From: Cristatella mucedo
Taxonomy: Eukaryota > Bryozoa > Phylactolaemata > Cristatellidae
DNA length: 64,000 nucleotides
Direction of reading: 5' to 3'
Assembly: GCA_009760855.2 (NCBI GenBank)
Contig: WPIO01000019.1
Span: forward strand, 893,501-957,500
In this document: one piece after another, positions 12,550 to 24,119 of the stretch
Layout: each line of letters starts with the position of its first letter
How positions within the stretch are numbered: position 1 is the stretch's first letter
Translations under genes and position numbers: made by a program
Notes under the pieces: generated by a model
The model's input: the letters and a program-made list of their open reading frames with translations, nothing else
What the model was told of the DNA's origin: nothing
The model's database searches: none

Positions 12550-13012
12550 CCATGAAAGTTCGTACGCTGATCTACAAGGCCAAGGCCACAGCTTGGCTCC
12601 TTCGTACTTAGCTGAACTGATGCACCAGTTTTAGCCTATTCGCGCCCTCGGGTCCTGTGTGGACAATAAATTAACTGTTCCATTCCTCAGCTTAAAGACC
12701 GTTGGCGATAGAAGCGATAGCTCTGCAGGTCCTAGACTGTGGAACTCGCTTCCAAAATTCTTACGCAATGACAACTACTCTTCTGCTGCCGACTATGGCT
12801 CATCCTTTTCAGCGGTCCTGAGCTGCTACTTCCATGCTACTCACTACCTCAACTGCGCACCAGAATATGCTCCCCACTTCCTCTTTGTTGCGTGAGACGA
12901 AGTCTGTTGGCTACCGAATGCGTACCGAAAGCAGCTTAGGCTGTGAGTGCGCTATACAAAACGCTTCTGCGTAACAACCACATAGTCTTTATGACTTTGT
13001 GGAGTTACAGGC
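12550..13012 (+). mobile_element. W2 LINE 3' end
   Basis: Sense copy of the C-terminal end of a second CR1/L2-like LINE. Peptides include KTVGDRSDSSAGPRLWNSLP and HYLNCAPEYA, then the 3' region ending in CTTTGTGGAGTTACAGGCAG. It is closely similar to 36000-36455 and 51590-51915. Confidence 0.85.
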
Positions 13013-13925
13013 AGAGGTGCAAAAAGGAGAGGCAGTGTCTACTTTAAGCCTCCTTAGCTATACCAGCCGACCAATCAAAACCCAGGGTTTGGCAGCATAC
13101 AACCCTGACCAAAACAGCAATGGCTGACGTTCTCACACTCGAATTATATCGAGGAGCTCAGTGTACGTCTCTGTTTGTGATATGTTCATTCATTGTAACC
13201 ACGGCTTCACCCACTCCTACTAAGAAGACGCCTTGCGTCTGCACATGGAATGCACCTGCAAACCGTTAGCGGTGCACATTACTTAACAGCACATACTTTT
13301 TAGAACAGAAATGTTTTTTTATGTGTTTACCCTCCTTTTGACTTTTAACTTCCATAACTCGTCAGTAATGATGACTGCAGCTATAAGTTCAATTTCTGCC
13401 GCCAATGGCCTATTGGCTTTTTGCCGGAGAATTTCCTGTGTTATCTAGCCTCCCGCGTTAGAGAAGAAAATTTGAGAAGAGACCAAGTCGACGGTCGGTT
13501 GTTCTTGCCTCATCAGTGCGAATGCCGTAACTGGAATGACAGTGCCGGCGTCGGTGAAGAGAACAGTTGATAGTGTACACTTAGCCGTACCGCTATTTGC
13601 TGGCGTCCAGAAGCAGCCGGGGCAAGAGATCGGGCCGCCGGAGGCCGGCAGAGGCAAGCTCTACCTAGCGATGTAGCTAGCTAGTCCCCGAATAATTGCA
13701 GAGGAGCTGAATTGGGAAGCTTACTGATGTTTGGCGGCCTCTAAGACGAAGCTCGAGTGCACTGAAAACATGCAAGAAGAACTGGAAACCACTTGGAACG
13801 GCCAGCAGACGATATTCTGGGCGGCTCGCTGATAAGTCTATTCAGTCCGCCCGACAAGTTCTCTCGACATGCCTGCCGCCTGCGTATCTGAAATCACATA
13901 TATCCTCTCACCGAGCTCTCTATAA

Positions 13926-14045
13926 AAAACTCTTAGCTGATTTAGCAGCCTCGTTTCCATAGCGGCAGAAGAGCCTTATCGGTCATCACCGCCTGGAATT
14001 GGCAATAACTAATCGTCCAACTGCAAGATTCAAACCCATAGTAAA
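13926..14045 (-). mobile_element. S1 SINE
   Basis: Antisense copy: AGCTGATTTAGCAGCCTCGT, ATAGCGGCAGAAGAGCC, then the decayed tRNA-like part (GCAAGATTCAAACCC). Head truncated. Confidence 0.65.
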
Positions 14046-14535
14046 GTTCTATTAGAAGTGGCAGATTATTTTTCTCTCCAATCTCTCCATATCCCTTAGT
14101 CACTTAATACAATGTAACAGCTCACTCCGCCGAGTTAAAGGTTCGGCAGCTTCGTCTAACTTCTGGGTAATGACCTTTGAATACGTGGCAGCTCTGCGTT
14201 GGAACTCGAATAGTTAATATGCCATGCTGCATTCGCTCTTTATCCATTACTTTTCATTTAACTAGTGTCTGTACTGTGACTTTTTGAATCGTTAGCTACT
14301 ATCACTGCTTTTTAGTCTCTGCTTTCGCTGCAATCTGCGGGCTGTGAAATTTTACGGTTTCTCCAGGGGAAATGACTTGCTGAAAATAATAAATATTCCG
14401 TCTTCTAAATCCTGCTATATGGGATCACAGCGGAATTTCTTGTGCTCATCAGAAAACTCCGAGCGTCATGGCGGCACCGCCTAAACTCCGTTGCGACCAT
14501 GACTAGCATTGAATATATGACGCTTCAATTTGTAG

Positions 14536-14648
14536 CCATGTTCATCTTGGTCGCTATGTTCGTCAACGGATTCTCTTTAGTCCTAACGATTTTTATTCTG
14601 AGAACAGCTACGAAAGGTAACACGCCCATGCCGGCGTGGGTAGAGAAG
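14536..14648 (+). CDS. Cys-loop receptor subunit, TM3 exon
   Basis: Encodes TM3 (MFILVAMFVNGFSLVLTIFI) followed by LRTATKGNTPMPAWVEK, closely patterned on 5-HT3/nicotinic subunits, where TM3 is followed by a P-x-P-A-W motif. The AG before 14536 was chosen because it gives the two bases required by the previous exon. It also gives a TPL-to-TIF spacing of 18 residues, equal to that expected for 5-HT3-type subunits. An upstream AG at 14507-14508 would break frame. The donor is AAG/GTAATT, phase 0. Length 113. Confidence 0.9.
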
Positions 14649-14758
14649 GTAATTAGCTAGCTTTCGCGTAACCTTTGCCCTTACACCTAAACCACTCACG
14701 CTGCGCGCTGGTATTTTTCACGACGCCGCAGTACACTAATATATATCATCCGTTCTAG

Positions 14759-15112
14759 TATCTTCTCAACCAAGCAGGGGTCTTTTTCGGACTAACTCCT
14801 AAGCCTAGAGCGCGAGTATCCAGCGCTAGGTCGTCGACTCAATTGTTGTCTGCGGTGAAGGTCATCGAAACCCTTCCGGAGCAGAAGCCTGGGAGCCTGT
14901 CCGGATCCGACAAAGCCGCCTTCGACGCCTTGCTGTCTAGCGTCATGAAGATCGAACGTTCACTGGTAAAAAGAGAAGAGCGGGAAAATATTGCACACAA
15001 GTGGCAGCTTGTGAGCAAGGTCATTGATGTCATTCTGTTTATTTTATTTACAACCTACAACATCTTGTTCTGTATAGGAACGATGGTTATAATGCCGGCG
15101 CAGTCCAATTAG
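14759..15112 (+). CDS. Cys-loop receptor subunit, intracellular loop, TM4 and stop
   Basis: Last exon, 117 codons plus stop, after acceptor CCGTTCTAG and a 110-base intron. It encodes the TM3-TM4 cytoplasmic loop, which is short (about 80 residues) and Ser/Lys/Arg-rich. The amphipathic pre-TM4 helix follows (KREERENIAHKWQLVSKVID), then TM4 (VILFILFTTYNILFCIGTMV) and a short extracellular tail MPAQSN. The TM4 Trp and Asp positions match nicotinic subunits (W-x-x-V-x-x-x-x-D). The six exons together give the C-terminal ~330 residues of the subunit. Assembly partners and ligand cannot be read from sequence. Confidence 0.92.
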   Translation, partial: YLLNQAGVFFGLTPKPRARVSSARSSTQLLSAVKVIETLPEQKPGSLSGSDKAAFDALLSSVMKIERSLVKREERENIAHKWQLVSKVIDVILFILFTTYNILFCIGTMVIMPAQSN

Positions 15113-15559
15113 GCTGGCCTTCTCATAAAGATATTGGAAAAATAATGGCATGCAGCTGTTGAAGGTGAATGAAAAGGTCCTCCACTTGACCATAATCTTA
15201 TATATGTTTCGCCTGGCAGTACTGCTAAATATGCTTCGCTGCTTTGGCGCTATATTTTCATAGTAGCTGAGCAAATGATTTCCATGTAACTGCATACTAT
15301 AAAATATACTCTTGTCGATTTTCATATAAACACATTGCATTCTCCTCAGCTTTTAAGCACTAATTGTTAGCAAACTATGAAAACTGTGCAAAAACTGAAA
15401 ACTGAATATGAAAACTCATCCAGTAGTAACACAATGTTTAAGTGTTTGGTGTACTCAAGAACAGGTTCTTTAATCTAAAAGTGGGTGTACGTTATTCTAG
15501 GCATCGGAAGAGATCAGTAGGCATTCAAGGCTGTTTTCCCAAGAAAGTGCATTCATCTG

Positions 15560-16230
15560 CTAATCTTAAGTAAAATTCCAGCTATGCTTTGAGATGTATT
15601 TACAAGCTAGAGCATTTTGTCTGGAGCGCATCCAAAAAGTGCGCCACAGGCTCTGAAGCATGGAACTGTTAGGGGAGACACTCAGAAATAATGATATTCT
15701 AAGTATTCTCAGTTGCAATTTTTGGAGTCCTAAAAGAGTAACCAATACCCGCATTCGTGCCGGGTACCTTCGTATGCTTTGTCTGGTCGGCGCCAAGGGC
15801 GCAGCTGTCACATTCGTCCACTTTTGTCCAAGCTAGGGAGCTTCAGGGCTCCCCATCCAGCAAGAATCGACTCGATTTCAAGATCCTCTCTCTGGAAACC
15901 ATGTCACTCCGCTCGCTTACACCAGCTATTCAACCTATTTGACTTCCTTGCTCCTCCAGAGTGCTCCTTCACTACCAAATTTTCGGCGTCCAATCGTCTG
16001 GCCGCCGTCCTGCGCACCAAATTTAAATCTTTTGGTGATCAAGCTTTCATCCTGTATGTACAAAATGTCTAGATCCCCCTTCCAGCTTCACTACCAGCAA
16101 TTATCTTTCATATGCCAATCGCTTAAGATGCGTCGTTGTGGGTGCTTTCTCGTCAGTCAAGTGAATTTGTCTTTTTGCGTCCCTGTTCGCCTCGTGTTCT
16201 TCCCTTCGCAGGATTAAGCTAAGCGCATGC
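15560..16230 (+). mobile_element. Decayed LINE ORF2 C-terminus
   Basis: Fragments in shifting frames (ARIDSISRSSLWKPCHSARL; TKFKSFGDQAFILYVQNV) resemble the IDFKxLSL...SLAPxYL and KSFGDxAF segments of W1-like ORF2 proteins. Many frame breaks. No intact reading frame. Confidence 0.6.
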
Positions 16231-17538
16231 TACAGGCTAGCTGTCTTTCTGCTCTCGCCTGTCTTCCTGTCTTCCTTGGCATGCTGGCCTAATGTTGATA
16301 CTTTTTTGCTTTCGCACGCTTGTCTTAAAACTGCACAGCTTACGTCATTAACTTAACCCGTGGTCGTTCTTGCATCTTGCAAAATCTTGCAGTGACTTGC
16401 ATTGACTTGTAATAGCGCCTGCATAGAGAATTGGTTCTTCTAAGGCGTTAAGTAAGCGACCTGTTTTGTGCTGTTCTTCGACTCACGAATAATGTGTACA
16501 CTCGAATGGTGGCACAGCTGAAAGAGTCTTCTAAGAGGCATTCCGTCACTGAGTTTAAACCGAGTGGTTTCCGTTCTTTGCCGCTGCATGGTCGCCCAAA
16601 TTTGAGTGCTTCCTCTGGCCGCTGAGAGTTTATTTGACATCGCCGATTTCTGTAGTCAGAATATAGTTCTATTGAAAACGCACTTGGTTTGCTTTTATTC
16701 GGCAGGTACCTTTTCTAGCCGGTACGCCGCTTGGAATGTGCAGTTGAAGTGCAATTAGCCAGTCTTTTTGGACTCACAGTGCTACCAAGTTTCATGTGGA
16801 TGGTCTCCCTGTTAAATTTCTAGCCTCCGGTTAAATTTTGCTCGTTATATTAGCTTTCAGGCTTCATAATCAGTAACATATATTTATGCATACTTTATAT
16901 AAATATATGTGCGCGTGTGCGTGCGCTTGCAGCGTGCACACGTGAATAAACACACTAATAATACAGTTGCTGTTTGAAATGTCTTACCAGACTCAATCGC
17001 CGAAAAATTTTAATTTAAGGGTCACTAACTACGTAATGACTGTAAACCGCGAAGCGGTTGGTATCAGAGTAAACAGGAAGCGCAGTGAGGTTGGATAGGT
17101 GGGTTTGTTCAAACGAATAAAACAGCCTGTAGGCCATTAAAAGGATCTTGAGGTCGATTTGATGCTTGATATTGAGCCTGTAAAGCTCAAAAAAATGCGC
17201 TGTGATTTGACACGTTACATCGCAAAAGACATTCTATTCAAACTGCCGAGTTTTGCACCAGCTGCAGACGAGTATGGCATATGGAGAAGCTAGGAGCCCC
17301 AAATAACAGATCCGGATCACTAATCCGGAAGTGACTTTACAAAAGCGAGAAATATTTTGGCTGTCTCTTCTACTTTTGTCTGAGCTGGCCCCGATTTTTG
17401 TGATATTCCTCAGATGAAACTAGGCCTAGTAAGCAGCGGAGGAAATGGGCTTATTTACTGATCAGTCATTTTTGTCGTGAATAACTTCGTTATATTTCTA
17501 ATCACAGTGTATTATAAAGCTAATACGCACAGTAAAGC
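16231..17538. other. Intergenic, no gene seen
   Basis: No coding motif on either strand. A short GTGCGCGTGTGCGTGCGC tract lies at about 16910. Confidence 0.4.
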
Positions 17539-18430
17539 ATGCTGGTAGCATATCAAGGCGCAAACAAAATACCGGAGACATCGTTGAAGCAACGCGACAG
17601 CCCGTGCAGCTCACAATCTCCAGCCGCCGCCGCCGGGCGTGCGCCCTGCGTTCCACGAAATCGACAGAGCGACGCCCTGCTAGGAAATTGTAATGGCGCC
17701 GTTCACGCTGTAGAAGCGAGACAACGTTTCAATGACGAGCAGCGTCGAGGCCGGCAAGCCTGCACCAAGATAGCTCTCCATACGCCGCAGGTGTCCGCGC
17801 CGCGCTTGTCACCGCGGTGGCTTGAGCCTGCATCATCGCAAGCACGAGGAGTGGCGACAGAGAGCTGTGCGCCTGGCGGCGCGCTGGCGAAAAATACCAC
17901 GGGGCAGCGAGCCACAGCCGCGCGGGCACTCGAAAGAGCGACGCGCAGAGAGCTGTGCTGGATCCCCGTTCAGCTGCTCGGCCATTCACATCGCTCGATA
18001 GCGGAAGTACCTTAACAAGCTGATGTCGAAAAAAATGAGGATTCCTCCTGGCGGCCACTTCCTTTATATCATCCTACAAGTGACTGCTGCAAAGCCAGTC
18101 AATGTTAGTTACTTTCCAGTTCATACAAATCTACCTGTGATGGCCAGTGCAGCAGCTCACCGAGGCAGCAGCAGCGTCGTCATTCCACCGACGATGCTGC
18201 CCTTCGCTCCCAGGATCCAGGGTCCAAGTTTCATCGCCCAAGGCTTGTCAGTGGGTGCTTTCGCGCTCGGTTGCACTCCCGGCGTGTCGTTCCTTCGAGC
18301 TGGCCGTGCTGGCCAGGGCGGCTTGACGCTAGCCTGTCTCCGTCAGCCTGCCTGGCCCGCTGACGGCTCTATCCAGAGGAAGAGAAACACGCCAGTAGAA
18401 CATGCGAGAGTCTGGGTACTGCCTCAGGTA
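17539..18430. other. GC/CpG-rich block of unknown role
   Basis: Composition rises sharply and CpG is frequent. Two long plus-strand frames (158 and 154 codons) and two minus frames overlap it. None has a domain, and the second runs into an antisense W1 (AAT)n tail, so I treat them as compositional. It could be an unmethylated CpG island or first-exon/promoter region, but no splice-consistent exon was found. Confidence 0.4.
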
Positions 18431-18650
18431 ATGCCTCATAATAATAACAATAATAATAATAATAATGCACTTGATAAAGCACAGTAGGATAACTCAATCT
18501 CTTTCTGGGCGCTTTACGTTTGCAGCAAAGGGAAACGCGATTAAATGATGAGCAATATCATGCTTGATAAACAACATGAATTACATGGTTAGGGGTGACA
18601 TGCACAGGGTCAGCATGCAAGTGTGGTTAGTGGCAGCATGCACAGTGTAC
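18431..18650 (-). mobile_element. W1 LINE 3' end
   Basis: Antisense W1 tail starting with (AAT)n, then CACTTGATAAAGC, GGCGCTTTACGTTTGCAGCA and TGACATGCACAGGGTCAGCA, as at 39990-40200. Confidence 0.85.
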
Positions 18651-18769
18651 AACGAATCACCGCTATTCATCACAATCCACTCTAATTAGGCTTTGTCCGT
18701 AAACCGGCGGAAGCAAGCTCAACTTCAAGTGAATATTGTATAACACCGTCGCTGTAACGTACTCATCAT

Positions 18770-20215
18770 ATTGCATGCCATTTTTCCCACGCGTTGTCAT
18801 GCAAATGGGCTGCTAAGACACTGGCCGATACTGTAATTCACCGCAAATCCACCAGACATCGGCTGTGCGACGCTGTAAATTGGGTTACATATTACTGTGC
18901 GGTATCCTTTAAGTGCACTTACAAACTTTCACACCACTTTGTGCTCGCGTTCTCATGCATCCCAGTGCAATAGACTGCAGTAACCCGGGCCAATATCCCA
19001 ATCCATTATAATAAACCACAATCCACTGCAATTCACAAAAAAACGACCAGAAATTATACCCTCGAAGGTCTAGTTTTGATAGAATATTACTCAAACTCAG
19101 TTGAAGTTTTGATAATACAATTTCACTCGAGTTACCTCGTCCGTTCTTATGCTATGCACTGTAATCGACTGCAATGTCCAGGGCAATGTCACAGTCTAAT
19201 AGAATCCACCACGAAAAGCTCCGAAATAGATTGCTCAAAGATACCATTTTGAATGCATTAAATAGTACACTGTGCTTACAAGTCTACTTATACAGTTTCA
19301 ACCAATTGTGCACCCAAAATCCCGGACTAAGCGCGACAATTGATTGTAGTGACATTATATTATGCCGCAATCTATTGTTCGTGGCTCCAATTTTCATTCG
19401 ACTAAATATTCCACTGTTTTTAACGTGAATCAAAACACTGTTCAAGCCATTTTGCGAGTTATTTGTCGGGCAATACTGAGCAATTGACTGCAATGACCAT
19501 GGCCAATACTGCAATCCGTTACAATCCGTTGCCAATCCACCATAAATCAGATGCTCGAAGCTCAAATGTGGATTTCTTACTACAGTACGCTCTGAATAAA
19601 GTACACCGAAAAATTCTCGAGCTACTACGAACGCTCTTTCTTAAGCGATACGCCGCAATTGACTGCAACAGCACAGGCAACTACCACAATCCACCACTAA
19701 TTGACCTAAAATCAAAGGTGCAGAGCTCTAATGTAATGTGCATACGTATTAAACTTGAGTTATGATTCCAGTGAATTAATCATTTATTGAATACGTATCC
19801 TCACGAACGTTGTAATGTATCTATCCGGGCTTTAACCCTAACCCACCATAAATCCGAAACCAACCACCAAAACCGGTGGCAAATAGCTCAAGTTTTTAAT
19901 TTACATTCCATTATGTTTAGAGTGAAGCAAACAAAATTCACAACGCAACATTGGGCATGCTCATTCATGCTCTGTGGATGGGAAGGACTTAAACCAATTC
20001 CCAATCCACCATTATCCTCTGCAAAGGCATGGAAATCCTCCAGAAATCCTCTTGTGCAAAGCACTAAATTTGATTGAGTGTAACAGTGCCCCATTTTTTA
20101 ATGTTTATGCGCCTACTTTATTATGATTGGGCATGTAAATTCAGTTGCAAATCCTACTGAAATTGGTCAATACCACCATCAACAGCAATCCACCGCAAAT
20201 CAACGGGGAATTCGT
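18770..20215. repeat. Degenerate satellite-like tandem array, ~165 bp period
   Basis: The landmark AATCCACC (or one-base variants) occurs at 18846, 19020, 19202, 19534, 19688, 19842, 20003 and 20187. That gives steps of 174, 182, 332 (two units), 154, 154, 161 and 184. A second landmark, a pattern of GCAATTGACTGCAATG type, precedes it by ~45-55 bases in several units. The units are heavily diverged. Short overlapping frames across it are artefacts. Confidence 0.65.
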
Positions 20216-20897
20216 TTGTCAGAGGCGATCACTATTGCACGGCTGACCGAACTATGGCCCAAGTCTCCAAACCAAACTTTGCCTTAATGCGAAAGCACGT
20301 TTTTACGCACATGTACAACAAGGGCCATGCCCGGTCCCTCCGCACCCGGTTGGTTGCTACATCCGTATATATTAATAAGAGCAATAAAAATAATATTACT
20401 TATTTACAGTTGCCTAAGATTAATAAATCTCTGTCTGGAAGAGTACAACTCACTGCAAGAGTAGAGATAACCAAGACTTTATGACAAGAAAAGTTTCATG
20501 ATGTGACAAGCTTTAAAAAGGACAAGATTATAGTAATAATCAAATGCATTCACATAGTAATCTTAAAGAACTAAGTCGATTTCTTAGAACTTAACATATG
20601 CTGGAAATAAATTATTATGTTAATTGGTTAGCGATTACATCCAGTTTCAAAGTCCATAACAAAAAGAAAATTAATTACAATCAAACTCATCAAATACTGC
20701 AAGTAGCAAATGCGGTTCCTTTATTCATAACTATGTAAAAGCACAGAAGAAGAAATTTGGAACCGCTGGTTACTAGGACTCCTGGTAAGTGGTACGCACT
20801 GAATCATGCGCATCGTGGGCAAGCATGAGGCAAGGAAAGGTTCCCTGAGTTGCGGGGAAACGCTGACTGGAACTGCTGCTTCTTTGGCTTTGTATTT

Positions 20898-21830
20898 CCG
20901 TCTGTAACTCCACAAAGACTAACAAAAATCCTAGCTGATTAAACAGCCTCTTTTTGTATAGCGACAGAAGAGCCTGTGCGGCTATCACTACCGCTTGCAG
21001 TGGCGATAAAGAATCGCCCACCGCAGGAATCGAACCCACGACCTCGGGACCGAGGTCGTGAAAGCAACCACCTTACCTATGTGGGTGTTAGCCAGGATAT
21101 TTTTCTATAGCGCAATCAAAGCCTAAGCGGCCTTTGGTACGCATTCGGTAGCCAACAGACTTCCTCTCACGTAGCAAAGAGAAAGTGGAAAGCATAGCAG
21201 AGTCAGGAGAGCAGTTGAGGTAGTTACTAGCACGTAAGTATCAGCTCATGACCGCTGGAAAGGCTGTGCCATAGTCGGCAGTAGGAGAGTAGTTGTCGTT
21301 GTGTAAGAAGCTGGAAGCTACTTCCACAGTCTAGGACCTGCAGAACAAAAGACTCGGTCGCCTACGGTCTTTAAACCGAGCATGGAACAGCTAATGTATT
21401 GTCCATAAAGGACCTGGGGTACGAGAAGGCTGAAACCGGTACAGCAGTTCAGCTAGGTATGGAGAAGCCAAGCCATGGCGGACCTGTGGGTCAGCGTAAG
21501 AACTTTGCTCTGTATCCTTTGATCAACCGGCAGTCATCACAGCTCTTTTAGCAAAGGAGACACATGTTCAAACGTCTGGAATTTGCAAACTAGCCTGGCA
21601 GCCGTATTCAAAGCCAGCTGCAGTGGCCTAGTGGCTTTTTTTTTGGTCGCCCAGCCAAAAGAGAATTACAACAATCTAGCCAAGACGGAGGAGCCTAAGG
21701 AGCTAGTTGAATTTATGAAGCCACCATGGAAGACAACTCACAATCTTAGATAGGGATCGGACGTACTGGCTAGCAATTGAAGCACTTGAAACAAGCTTTG
21801 AAGGAAATGATGCCAACTGAATTCATGTGA
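20898..21830 (-). mobile_element. W2 LINE, antisense, interrupted by S1
   Basis: Antisense W2: 3' tail GTAACTCCACAAAGACTAA at 20909, resuming after the S1 insert with GTGGGTGTTA and TATAGCGCAATC, then the coding part (for example GTCCTAGACTGTGG complement near 21327) out to ~21830. Frame broken. Confidence 0.75.
20925..21092 (-). mobile_element. S1 SINE nested in W2 tail
   Basis: Antisense S1 with a well-preserved tRNA-like head (GAATCGAACCCACGACCTCG; box B complement GGTTCGATTCC). It splits the W2 3' sequence between ACAAAGACTAA and GTGGGTGTTA, so it inserted after W2. Confidence 0.8.
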
Positions 21831-21835
21831 ATCAG

Positions 21836-21995
21836 CTATGCTTCTCATTTTCTCTTCGTTGCGTGAGATGAAATCTGTTGGCCACCGCATACGAACCAAA
21901 AGCCGCTTAGGCTTTGAGTTTGCTATTGTAAGCTATCTTGCGTAACACCCACTTAGTCTCTGTGGCTTTGTAGAGCTACAGAAAGAGATATATCG
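21836..21995 (+). mobile_element. W2 LINE 3' end
   Basis: Sense copy of the last W2 segment (TTTCTCTTCGTTGCGTGAGA...CTTTGTAGAGCTACAGAAAG...GCATTACA). It starts close to the end of the antisense W2 copy, so the two form an inverted pair. Confidence 0.75.
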
Positions 21996-22057
21996 CATTA
22001 CAAGTGATGATAGAATCCGGACGTGAGCTCCAGACGTCCGACGCATACTAACTGAAT

Positions 22058-22225
22058 ACTAGCTGATTTAACAGTCTCTTTTGTATAGTGACAGAAGAGC
22101 CTTTACGGCTATCACCACCGCTTGCAGCCGTGATGAAGAATCACCCACCACAGGATTTGAACCCTCAACCTCGGGACCAAGGTCTTGAAAGTAACTGCCT
22201 TACCTAGTGTGCCATCGCGGCACAC
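22058..22225 (-). mobile_element. S1 tRNA-derived SINE
   Basis: Full-length-looking antisense copy: ACTAGCTGATTTAACAGTCT, GAAGAGCC, GGATTTGAACCCTCAACCTC (box B complement), then the 5' head ACCTAGTGTGCCATCGCGGC. Confidence 0.85.
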
Positions 22226-22299
22226 TGAAGGTGCGATTATCCGTCAATTTCAATGTAGTGCGAGGAACGCTGAACCGACAGTAAGATCAATGATGACCG

Positions 22300-22560
22300 G
22301 ATGGAGCGAGAGCCCACTAGAAAGAGACACGAGGATAGGGAATAGGTAGGCTGCTGTTAGTGAGTGACGCAAGCTTTACGTGAGACAGAAGATCAGGAAG
22401 TCAATTGTATGCTCGATGAGTAGCCAGTGAAGCTCGAACCGAAGTGGGTGTGGCGTGTTAATCACGCCCAAGGTCTACACTCGAGTCTAGCATGCGGATA
22501 AAGAAGGACTGGACCGACTTTTCTCAAGCCTCAGGCCTATTAAAGTGCAAAAAAGGCTTC
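22300..22560 (-). mobile_element. W1-like LINE fragment
   Basis: Antisense similarity to the W1 stretch at 40480-40740 (GTGAGTGACG...GAAGTCAAT...GAGTAGCCAGTGAAGCTCG). Diverged. Confidence 0.5.
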
Positions 22561-22959
22561 CGGACCTATTTTCTATTGCTGGAACATAATGTTCTGCTGA
22601 GTAAACTGAATTTTTTATAGTGCAGCTTTCAGGGGTCAGATTCGCACTCTATCCTAACGAGTAAGGCGACTAACTGGATAATCCCGCAGTAATTTTCAGC
22701 CCCTAATTTCAGAGTGACGAGGGGGCATTATTTTTTCACAGCCTGCATATCACACTTGCACTACTGCTCCCAACAGAACTACTTCACACTCCTGCCATCG
22801 GTATCAATACCAGTATCACCGCCAACCAGAGCATGAGTACAAGTAGTGGAACGCTATAGCTGACTGGGTGAGCAGCTGTCAATGTATACCTACGCTTGCA
22901 TACATGTCAAAGAGCCTAGGGAATGCTTGACTATTTTTCCTCCGTCTATCAACTGCAGT

Positions 22960-23960
22960 TCGGTAACGCTATATGCAGATATGCCAGACTTTAAAAGTCG
23001 GCATCTAGTTAATTCACAATGTTGCACGACCAAAGGCCTCACGAATACCTCCGATACAGTGAGAGACTGCAATACAGCTGCCATTTCTATAACATTGTGC
23101 CAAACTGCGTTTATGATTCCAACTTATATAGAATAGTGATCATGTGATTTCACTTGCACATTCTCAAGACCTCCAGAGGCCCGCCAAAGCCACTCTTTTT
23201 ACATATTCGAACGGCGAAACAGCGGCCATTTGCAAAAACAGATTCATGATACTGCCGTTTTTATTCCAAATTATAGGAAACATTATGTCTGGTTCCCCCT
23301 CCAAGTGTCATGCAATTTCGCTTCCGAATGCTTTCACTATGGCCTACAGTGGACCAGCCCAGATGGTAGCCCTAAATAATCAAACGGGGATACAGCTGCC
23401 ATTTCCTTAAAAGCTTCGCGAAACTCCGGTTATGATTTTAATTTCAAAAGTTATAGCAAAATAAGTTCCATGTTTACCCACCACGTGTCGTGCGGTTCCA
23501 CTTGCGTGCTCTAATACTTTGTCCTCTGATGGCTCTGCCCATTTATTACTCCCGAATATTCTAAAGTCGGTGCAGCTGCAATTTCCTCAATAAGTTTCTC
23601 GAAACTATTTTTTATTTCCGCTAGCGAAATCGTTTTCCGGATATTTCCACCTACTTTTTAGGTCGTTACAATTGTCTATTCCCATGCTATGGCCTTTATC
23701 GAGCCGGGCCAGCTATCTTTCCTAAATATTCGTACTTCCATACAGCTGCTATTGCCACAATAGACATCGCCCTATTGTTTTTTTCTATTTCACAACATAA
23801 TAAAAACAACGATCCGGTATTACACACTAAATTTCGTGCGATTGCGCATTCGCATCTTGTTCAATGGCCTCCATTAGTCAGGCCCGACGAGCAGTCCGAC
23901 ATTTATTTTTGGGCAGCGATGCATCTGTAGTTTCCGCGATAGGCATCGGACAACTGTGCT
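22960..23960. repeat. Second satellite-like tandem array, ~175 bp period
   Basis: The landmark CAGCTGC/CAGCGGC, followed by ATTTCC or similar, recurs at 23075, 23220, 23393, 23573, 23743 and 23922 (steps 145, 173, 180, 170, 179). Each unit also carries a TGTCxTGCxxTTxC stretch and an ATGGCC..CAGC stretch ~75-100 bases later. It shows no clear sequence kinship to the array at 18770-20215. Confidence 0.7.
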
Positions 23961-24119
23961 TTGAATTCGATTGATAGACAACAGTGCTACGGATTTATCT
24001 CCTTCTTTGACTCCAAAAAGCCGCGAGGACTACGAGGTGCGTGCTGCGCTGGACAGTTTTTTTTCTGGAGCGCGCTCGGAGCTCTGGTGGCTTTCGGTCA
24101 ACAGACTCAATCGCTTCCG

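Noticed and set aside
14505-14535. Upstream extension of the TM3 exon (SIEYMTLQFVA)
   Set aside because: The only AG there gives the wrong phase, and the extension makes the TM2-TM3 loop about ten residues too long.
17539-18487. Two plus-strand frames of 158 and 154 codons in a GC-rich block
   Set aside because: No domain, opposite-strand frames equally long, and the second runs into the (AAT)n tail of an antisense LINE.
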